Source of the DNA: Mayfieldus sp963772265
Lineage (GTDB): Bacteria > Actinomycetota > Thermoleophilia > Solirubrobacterales > 70-9
DNA length: 64,000 bases
Assembly: GCA_963772265.1 (NCBI GenBank)
Contig: CAVYWS010000007.1
Location: 62,001-126,000 of the forward strand
Direction of reading: 5' to 3'
In this document: piece after piece, positions 57,606-64,000 of the stretch
How positions within the stretch are numbered: the stretch's first letter is position 1
How the letters are laid out: each line of letters starts with the position of its first letter
Translations under genes and position numbers: made by a program
The notes under the pieces: generated by a model
The model's database searches: none
Seen by the model: the letters and a program-made list of their open reading frames with translations, nothing else
Told to the model about the DNA's origin: nothing

Positions 57606-58690
57606 GCTGCCGCCCCCTCTCGGACGTCGAGCTCGAATCGCGTCCCGCGGGCCTCGAGCTCGGTGAACATCTCCTCGGGCAGGATGCAGCCCTCCGGCGG
57701 CACCGCTCCACGGGCGCTGACGCTGCCGCGGGCGATCAGGCGCACGGCGGCTGCGATCGGAGCCGCAGTCGAGACGACGCCGCCGCCGATCCCCCACTCC
57801 TCGTGGGGCTCGGTGACCGCGCGCAGCCGCATCGTGCGGCCGTGGCCGGAGGCCTCGACGATGTGCACGGCGACCGTCTTCGCCGACGGAGGCTTGGCCT
57901 GCCGCGCCGCCTCCCTGACCTCCTGCTCGGAGGCCCTGGTCAGCTTGCGCAGGCGGTCGAGCAGCCCCTTCGCAAGCGAGAGGCGAAAGCCCGCTTCCTT
58001 GCATCCGAAGCTCTGGCCGAAGGTCCGCAGCTCGGAGTGCAGGGTGTAGATCGTCTCCGAGCGGCCCAGGGGGGCGCCGAAGTCGATCTCGCCGCCGGGC
58101 GAGAGCGGCTCGATCCGAACCGGCTCTCCCTTGCGCAGCACCACCGGGGGCAGGGTGAGCTCGTCGAGCAGGGTCTCGAGCGCGTAGGGGAAGCTGGCCC
58201 CGTCGGGCGGGTCGAGGTCCCGGCCCGCGGCGTAGATCTGGATCGCGTCGACGTCGCCGAGCTCGCGCGCCGCCCGGGCGGCCATCAGGTTCGTCTTGCC
58301 GGGGCTTGAGCCGATGCCGAGGATCGCGATCAGGCCGGCCCGCTGGAAGTCGGGGCTGAGCAGGAGCTGCTCGCCGGTGACCCGGTACAGCCCGCCGAGG
58401 TCGAGGTAGTGGCAGCCGGCGCCCAGGCAGGCCCGCATCGCGTCGAGGTTGACCCGGTAGCTGGCCGAGTTGACCAGGACGTCGATCCCCGCGAGGTCGG
58501 CGGCCAGGTTGCTGCGAGCGTCGGCTCCGCGTGCCGTCGCCTTGCCGAGCCCGTGCTCGTCGGCGACCGCCCTCGCCTGCTCCGCCCGCAGGTCGAGCAG
58601 CAGGATCGACTCGACCTCCTGCGAGGACGCGAGGTCGCGCACGATCGCCGGCGCGATCGTCCCCGCCGCCCCCAGCACCGCGACCTTCAT
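57602..58690 (-). CDS. Saccharopine-dehydrogenase-like oxidoreductase in the amine operon
   Basis: 362 residues. Rossmann loop VAVLGAAGTIAPAIVRDL, then ILLLDLRAEQARAV, IDVLVNSASYRVNLDAMRAC and GCHYLDLGGL; substrate region LGIGSSPGKTNLMAARAARE. This is the Sacchrp_dh_NADP/Lys9-like fold, which also includes carboxy(nor)spermidine dehydrogenase and homospermidine-type enzymes. ATGA overlap with the regulator gene and GTGA overlap with ald tie it to amine or lysine metabolism; the reaction is not settled. Confidence 0.78.
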   Translation of the reverse strand: MKVAVLGAAGTIAPAIVRDLASSQEVESILLLDLRAEQARAVADEHGLGKATARGADARSNLAADLAGIDVLVNSASYRVNLDAMRACLGAGCHYLDLGGLYRVTGEQLLLSPDFQRAGLIAILGIGSSPGKTNLMAARAARELGDVDAIQIYAAGRDLDPPDGASFPYALETLLDELTLPPVVLRKGEPVRIEPLSPGGEIDFGAPLGRSETIYTLHSELRTFGQSFGCKEAGFRLSLAKGLLDRLRKLTRASEQEVREAARQAKPPSAKTVAVHIVEASGHGRTMRLRAVTEPHEEWGIGGGVVSTAAPIAAAVRLIARGSVSARGAVPPEGCILPEEMFTELEARGTRFELDVREGAAA

Positions 58691-60243
58691 CCAACCAGCT
58701 CCCTGGCGCGCAGCGCGAGCCAGAACTCGATCCGGTCGTGGGCGCGGCCCAGGTCGCGGCCGGTCAGCTCCTCGACCTTTCGCATCCGGTAGCGAAGCGT
58801 GTGCCGGTGGCAGTAGACCTCGCGCGCGGCGCGCTCCCATTGGCCGTTGTTCTCGATGAAGGCCTCCAGCGAGCGCAGCAGCTCGCCGCCGTATTCGGCG
58901 TCCCCGTCCTCGATCGGGCCCAGCACGCTCTCGCAATAGAGGCGAAGCGCCTCGTCGTCCTGGAGCGAGAGCAGAAGCGTGAAGGCGCCGAGGTCCTGCC
59001 AGGAGGCGACGTCGGGCGCCTCGCCGTTGTCGAGCGCCGTCGCCTCGAGCGCGCAGCGCGCCTCGTGGAACGAGCGGCGCAGCGCCTCGGCTGGGGCCGG
59101 CCGGCTGGCCGCGGCGCGAACTCCGCCCCTGCGGCCGGCCAGGGCGCGGCGTGCAGCGGTTGCGACCTCGATCGGGTCGTGCTCGGAAGCGTCGATCACG
59201 GCGCAGAGCAGCTCACGCCCGCCTACCACGTGGGGGGCGACGACGGCCGGACATCCGGCCTCGAGCAGCGCCGCCTCGAGGCTTGCCTCGGCTGCACTGG
59301 GATCGTCGACCGAGAAGACGAGAACCGACGAGTCGCCGTCGATCCCGAACGGGGTCAGGCGCCGGCGCAGCTCGGCCGGCTCGAGGCGACCGGCGAGGGC
59401 GGCGGCGAGAACGTCGCCGGCCAGGCGACGTTCGGTCTCTCGCTCGACCCGGCGGCGCATCAGCTCCAGCGCAACGACCACCACCGCCTGCTGCAGGATC
59501 AGCCGCTCGAAGTCGCCGAGCCCACCGGAGTCGCGGATGATCACCACCCAGGCCTGTGGCGGCCCTCCACCGGGCGAGACCACCGGATGGGCGAGCGCGC
59601 GACCCGCCACCGAGGCGTGGGCGGGCACGAAGGGGTGTCCGTCGCCGGCGTGGGCGGCGGCCTCGGACCGGATCGCGACCGCTACCGACTTCGGAAGGTC
59701 GCGGCGGAAGGTGCGGGTGGCGAGGAGCTCGCCGTTTCCATCGAGGACCAGCACGCCGCCGCCCACAGCGGCGGCGATCGTCGCCGTGATCTGGTCCAGG
59801 CCGCGCTCCTCCAGAACCAGCCGCTCGAGCCGCCGCTGGACGGCGATTCCGCGCTGCAGCACCTCGTATTGCTCGTTGACGAGGCGCGCGAACGCCTTCT
59901 CGGTCAGGGCGATGAACGGCATCGAGTAGGGCACCTCGAAGAGCGGGAAGTCGTGCTTCTCGGCTTCGTCGACCAGCGCCTTGGGCAGCTTGCGGTGGTC
60001 GAAGCCCGTCCCGAAGCCAAGCCCGGCGAGGTTGTGGTTGGCGAGCCGCTTCACGAACGCGCGCTGCTTGGCGGCGGTGCCGAGCTGGATGCCCGTCGTC
60101 AGCATCAGCTCGCCGCCCGAAAGCCACGGGGTCGGATCCTCGATCTCCGTTATGTGCACCCAGCGGACCGGGTTGGAGATCGACTTCGCCCCCGCCGCCG
60201 GCTCCAATCCAACTTCGTCGAGAAGGCTCTGGACGGTGAGCAC
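58687..60243 (-). CDS. PucR-family transcriptional regulator
   Basis: 518 residues from a GTG. N-terminal PucR domain (VHITEIEDPTPWLSGGELML, then TTGIQLG), a middle GAF/GGDEF-like region, and the C-terminal helix-turn-helix (AAREVYCHRHTLRYRMRKVE, about 480-500). PucR proteins commonly activate purine, GABA and polyamine catabolism genes. It lies within the operon, 9 bases after the aminotransferase, and is probably both a member and the controller of it. Confidence 0.87.
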   Translation of the reverse strand: MLTVQSLLDEVGLEPAAGAKSISNPVRWVHITEIEDPTPWLSGGELMLTTGIQLGTAAKQRAFVKRLANHNLAGLGFGTGFDHRKLPKALVDEAEKHDFPLFEVPYSMPFIALTEKAFARLVNEQYEVLQRGIAVQRRLERLVLEERGLDQITATIAAAVGGGVLVLDGNGELLATRTFRRDLPKSVAVAIRSEAAAHAGDGHPFVPAHASVAGRALAHPVVSPGGGPPQAWVVIIRDSGGLGDFERLILQQAVVVVALELMRRRVERETERRLAGDVLAAALAGRLEPAELRRRLTPFGIDGDSSVLVFSVDDPSAAEASLEAALLEAGCPAVVAPHVVGGRELLCAVIDASEHDPIEVATAARRALAGRRGGVRAAASRPAPAEALRRSFHEARCALEATALDNGEAPDVASWQDLGAFTLLLSLQDDEALRLYCESVLGPIEDGDAEYGGELLRSLEAFIENNGQWERAAREVYCHRHTLRYRMRKVEELTGRDLGRAHDRIEFWLALRARELVG

Positions 60244-60252
60244 GCGCGCGCC

Positions 60253-61639
60253 CTAGCCGAGGGCCCGTTTGGAGGCCGCGGTGAGGACCTCGCGCAGAAC
60301 GTCGTGCATCTCGGAGAACTGCTCGGTGTCGGCGATCAATGGCGGAGTCAGCTGGATCACCGGATCACCGCGATCGTCGGCGCGGCAGATCAGGCCGCGC
60401 CTGAACAGCTCCCCGGAGAGGAAGCCGCGCAGCAGGTCCTCCGACTCCTCGTCGCTGAAGCTCTCCTTGGTGTCGTGGTCCTTGACCAGCTCGATCGCGT
60501 AGAAGTAGCCCGCGCCGCGCACGTCGCCGACGATCGGGATGTCCTGAAGGCTCTCCAGCGTCTCGCGGAATTCGTCCTCCTTGCTCAGCACGTGCCCCGG
60601 CAGGTCCTCGCGCTCGTAGATGTCGATCGTCGCCAGCGCCGCAGCGGCAGCCACGGGATGGCCGGCGAAGGTGAAGCCGTGGGAGAACATCGCCTTCTCG
60701 TGCATGAACGGCTCGGCGACCTGATCGGAGACGATCATCGCGCCCATCGGAACGTAGGCGGAGGTCAGGGCCTTGGCGGTGGTGATGATGTCGGGCCGGT
60801 AGTCGTAGCGCTCGCTTCCGAACCAGTAGCCGATTCGGCCCCAGGAGCAGATCACCTCGTCGGAGATCAGCAGCACGTTGTGGCGGTCGCAGATCTCGCG
60901 GACCCGCTGGAAGTACCCCTCCTGCGGAGGGATGCAGCCACCCGCGTTCTGGACCGGCTCGAGGATCACCGCGGCGACCGTGTCGGGACCCTCGAAGAGG
61001 ATTCGCTCCTCGATCTGGTCGGCTGCCCAGAGCGGGTCGCGGTCGGCCGGCCAGCGATAGCTGTCGGTGTTGGGCACGTGGACGCCGCCCGGGGTCAGCG
61101 GCTCGAACTGCTGACGCAGGGCGGTGATCCCGGTCGCCGAAAGCGCCCCCAGCGAGGTTCCGTGGTAGGCGATCTCGCGGGCCACGACCTTGGTCTTGTG
61201 CCCGTTGCCCATCGACCCGGTGGTAATTGCGAGCCAGCTTCAGGGCCGACTCGACCGCCTCCGAGCCGCCGGAGGTGAAGAAGACCCGGTTCAGATCCGC
61301 AGGAGCCAGAGAGGCGATGCGCGCGGCGAGCTCGATCGCCCGAGGATGGGCGTAACTCCACACCGTGAAGAAATCGAGCTCCGCCACCTGGCGCGCCATC
61401 GCCTCCCCGATCTCCGTGCGTCCGTGCCCGGCATTGACGCAGAACAGAGCCGACAGGCCGTCGAGGTATCGATTGCCGTGGCTGTCGTAGACGTAGCAGC
61501 CTTCGCCCCGGGTGATGATCGGGACGTCGGCGTCGTCGTAGACCCCGTGGCGGGTGAAGTGCATCCAGAGATGGCGCTTGGCGAGCTCCTGCAGGTTGTC
61601 CTGCGCGGCCTTGCTGGCGGTCTCCGAAGCGATTGCCAT
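60253..61639 (-). CDS. Class III omega-aminotransferase, frameshifted
   Basis: About 461 residues; ATG 61639 is preceded by GGAGGAGAG. One extra base near 61217 splits LARNYHRVDG from GNGHKTKVVAREIAYHGTS. PLP features: FFTSGGSEAVESALKLAR (about 122), the Asp in LISDEVICSWGRIG and the Lys in TTAKALTSAYVPMGAM. It resembles putrescine/diamine:pyruvate and beta-alanine:pyruvate enzymes. It begins the operon and would make alanine plus an aminoaldehyde. Confidence 0.87.
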
Positions 61640-61739
61640 GTCTCTCCTCCGGTCAGCCTTTCGCTACGACGATATGGACAACGCTAGAACCGAAATGGCG
61701 GGAAAGCAAGTGATCGATGGGTCAAGTCAACGATTATTG

Positions 61740-61758
61740 CTTGTACATAATGGACAAG
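61740..61758. promoter_or_regulatory. Candidate operator in the divergent amine promoter region
   Basis: CTTGTACATAATGGACAAG is a dyad with 7-base arms (one mismatch) and a 5-base spacer. The core ATGGACAA occurs again at 61674-61681. Both lie in the 228 bases between the aminotransferase and permease genes, which hold no ORF and are the natural target of the PucR regulator. CATAAT within the dyad could be a -10. Confidence 0.45.
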
Positions 61759-61867
61759 CGCCCGGGCCAGTTTTGGGGCTTCTGCCACTAGCCGCCGCGG
61801 CGGCGGCGGCATAGCCTCGCAAGGGCGGCGCCGTAGGCAGCGCCGGTTTGGAGCAGAGAGGAGAAGC

Positions 61868-63423
61868 ATGGAAAGCGCTTCTGTAGCCGCAGCCGGCCCC
61901 TGCCGCGCCCACCGGCGTTGCGAAAGAGGGCGACAAGGGGCTGAAGGCCGGCGCGCTCGGATACATCTCGAACGTGGTCATCGGCGTCGCCTCGACCGCC
62001 CCCGGCTACAGCCTCGCCGCGACGCTCGGATTCATCACCGCGGTCGTCGCCTTCCACGCCCCGGCGATCATGCTCCTCTCCTTCATCCCGATGCTGCTGA
62101 TCGCGTCTGCCTACTACTACATGAACCGGGCCGACCCGGACTGCGGCACCAGCTTCACCTGGGTGACCCGGGCGATGGGACCGCGGCTCGGCTGGCTGAC
62201 CGGTTGGACGATCGTCGCCGCAGACGTCGTCGTGATGGCGGCGCTCGCCTACATCGCCGGCCGCTACACGTTCCTGCTCTTCGGCCTCGACGCCGCCGCC
62301 AATAACCTGCTCGACATCAGCCTCGCCTCGGTGGTCTGGATCGCGCTGATGACCTGGATCTGCTGGCGCGGGATCGAGCTCTCGGCCACGACCCAGTTCT
62401 TCCTCCTCGCGGCCGAGGTCGTCACCCTGGCGCTGTTCGCCGTCGTCGCCCTGGTCAAGGTCTACAGCGGCGACGCCCTCGCCCACGGTGCGCACGTAAA
62501 CGCCGACTGGTTCAACCCGTTCACCGTTCCGGGAGGCTTGGGCGGGATAGTCGACGGCGTGCTGCTCGGGGTGTTCATCTACTGGGGCTGGGACACCGGC
62601 GTCTGCGTCAACGAGGAGTCCGACAACTCCTCCAACGGTCCAGGGCGGGCAGCGGTGATGAGCACGGTTTGGCTGGTGCTGATCTACGTGATCGTCGCCA
62701 CCGCAGCGGTGGCCTTCGCCGGGCCCGGGCTTCAGCACCCACAACGCCGACGACGTGCTCAGCGCCCTCGGCGGGCATGTCTTCGGATCGCCGCTCGACA
62801 AGATCCTGATCATCGCGGTGCTGACCTCGGCCTCGGCGTCGACCCAGACGACGATCCTGCCGACCGCGCGGACGACTCTCTCGATGGCCCGCTTCGGATC
62901 GATCCCGAAGGCGTTCGGCCGCATTCATCCCCGCTACCTCACCCCCGATGTCTCGACGATCGTGATGGGGGTCGTCTCCGTTGTCTGGACGCTGTTCATC
63001 ATCAACGCGAGCCAGAACGTGCTCAACGACTCGATCACCGGGCTCGGCTTCCTGATCGCCTTCTACTACGGGCTGACCGGCTTCGCCTGCGCGGTCTACT
63101 TCCGCCGCGAGCTGTTCAAGAGCGTCAAGAACTTCATCATGGGCGGCCTGCTGCCGTTCCTCGGCGGGGCGATGCTGACCGGGATCTTCATCAAGGCCTA
63201 CATCGACTACAAGCCGGCGGACGCGAATTACGGCGGCGACTTCCTCGGAGTCGGAGTCTCGGTGGCGATCGGCGTCGGCCTGATCCTGGTCGGGATCGTG
63301 CTGCTGGTGATCGCCAACCTCGTCTACCCGAAGTTCTTCAAGCGCAAGTGGGAGGTCGCCGAGCCGGGCGTCCTCGAGGGCAGGGTCACCGGCGAGGCGT
63401 CGGTGATGGAGGACCCCGGATGA
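61868..63423 (+). CDS. APC-superfamily amino acid/polyamine permease, two frameshifts
   Basis: About 517 residues after removal of one extra base near 61900 and one near 62735. AGAGGAGAAG precedes the ATG. Around twelve membrane helices; TM1 has ISNVVIGVASTAPGYSLAAT, a variant of the APC start, and TM6-7 VFIYWGWDTGVCVNEES. It belongs to the APC group near amino-acid and amine exchangers; the adjoining operon suggests putrescine or GABA. Stop overlaps the USP start (ATGA). Confidence 0.82.
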
Positions 63424-63842
63424 GCGCGATAGTGGTCGGATACGACGGGTCGGAGGGAAGCAGGGCCTCGCTTGGCTCGCGCGATCGACCTCGCGAAGGA
63501 GCTCGGCGACTCGGTGCTGGTCGTCTTCGGAGCCGCCGCTCCCGGCGCGATCGGCGGTGAGATGTCCTCGCACGAGGACGCGGTCGAGGAGCGTGGCGAG
63601 CAGGTGATGAAGTAGGCCACCGATCAAGCCGCCGCGCGCGGGTTCGAAGGTCGAGCACGAAGATGGTCGACGCCCACCCGGCCGAGGCGCTGATCGCAGG
63701 AGGCGGAGAGCGCCGAGGCGCGGATGATCATCGTCGGCAACCAGGGCGGCCCGTCGCCGCTCAAGGGGGCGATCCTCGGCGCCGTGCCGTTCAAGCTCGT
63801 CCACCTGTCGCCCGTGCCGGTGCTCGTCGTCCCTGCGGTCTG
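63420..63842 (+). CDS. Universal stress protein (UspA family), several sequence errors
   Basis: Begins MSAIVVGYDGSEGSRA. After at least three frame changes and one apparent in-frame TAG (63613-63615, where Glu is expected) the family pattern continues: RAIDLAKELGDSVLVVFGAA, EARMIIVGNQGG and AVPFKLVHLSPVPVLVVPAV, the nucleotide-binding GxxG region and end of a UspA fold. About 140 residues. Its coupling to the permease is usual for this pair. The many errors may reflect local sequence quality or a real pseudogene. Confidence 0.65.
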
Positions 63843-63896
63843 AGCAGGAGACGCCGGAAACGGGCCCACCGGTATAACTGGGACGAGGGCGAGGGG

Positions 63897-64000
63897 GTGA
63901 CTACGGACGACCAAAGCGTCGATTTGCGCTCGGTGACGAAGCGCTTCGGGGATCTGACCGCGGTCGACGAGCTGAGCGTGACGATCGGCCAGGGGGAGTT
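63897..64000 (+). CDS. ABC transporter ATP-binding protein, 3'-partial (PotA-like)
   Basis: From GTG 63897 the frame reads VTTDDQSVDLRSVTKRFGDL, then TAVDELSVTIGQGEF, the beginning of an ABC ATPase of the PotA kind up to the bases before Walker A. It resembles the 50.8 kb gene in organisation (hydrophilic head before VTKRFG). The rest lies outside the window. A second polyamine importer probably starts here. Confidence 0.75.
   Translation, partial: MTTDDQSVDLRSVTKRFGDLTAVDELSVTIGQGE

Overview
The window is GC-rich, densely packed bacterial chromosome with genes on both strands, very short spacers and frequent 4-base ATGA/GTGA overlaps. The gene content suggests an actinobacterium, most likely class Thermoleophilia (Solirubrobacterales-like): a 2-oxoglutarate dehydrogenase of the KGD type, a decaprenyl-phosphate phosphoribosyltransferase-like UbiA enzyme, a double-domain ThyX-like protein, an actinobacterial-style c-di-AMP riboswitch, and many start codons 6-9 bases behind a TANNNT -10 element without a Shine-Dalgarno, the leaderless pattern common in Actinobacteria. 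The lineage is inferred; there is no rRNA, tRNA, phage, insertion sequence or CRISPR array. At least fifteen otherwise intact genes carry a single-base frameshift, almost always one extra base. I read these as assembly or sequencing errors and annotate the full spans.

Layout. 0-17 kb: partial amidase, secreted DUF6351 hydrolase, VOC protein, ThyX-like protein, anchored cupredoxin, PadR regulator divergent from a carotenoid oxygenase, GH114 lipoprotein, a CBS-domain operon divergent from a saccharopine-dehydrogenase-like enzyme, then small hydrolases, SDRs, hypotheticals, a flippase-like membrane protein and a DUF2804 protein. 17-31 kb: sulfotransferase, RpiB-like and RibD-C proteins, secreted X-Pro-peptidase-like hydrolase, acyl-CoA dehydrogenase, APH-like kinase, HAD phosphatase, Gly-rich surface protein divergent from a histidine kinase/response regulator pair, DEAD helicase, quinone oxidoreductase, PfkB kinase.

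31-49 kb holds central metabolism and lipids: citrate synthase, aconitase and a giant KGD with two lipoyl domains (TCA cycle); a UbiE-like methyltransferase; a UbiA enzyme; and a fatty acyl-CoA reductase immediately upstream of an alkyl-DHAP-synthase-like flavoenzyme, together a plausible ether-lipid module. The spacer between those last two genes is almost entirely a 124-base nested palindrome. At 44.4 kb a strong promoter drives a gene-less, hairpin-rich segment, a candidate new non-coding RNA.

49.4-64 kb: a c-di-AMP riboswitch controls a secreted NlpC/P60-like hydrolase. A polyamine block follows: PotABCD-type ABC importer, then a convergent operon (omega-aminotransferase, PucR regulator, saccharopine-dehydrogenase-like enzyme, alanine dehydrogenase, aminobutyraldehyde-type dehydrogenase), a divergent APC permease with a universal stress protein, and the start of a second importer. 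The proposed logic is amine uptake, transamination with pyruvate to alanine and aminoaldehyde, oxidation to the amino acid, and pyruvate regeneration by alanine dehydrogenase.
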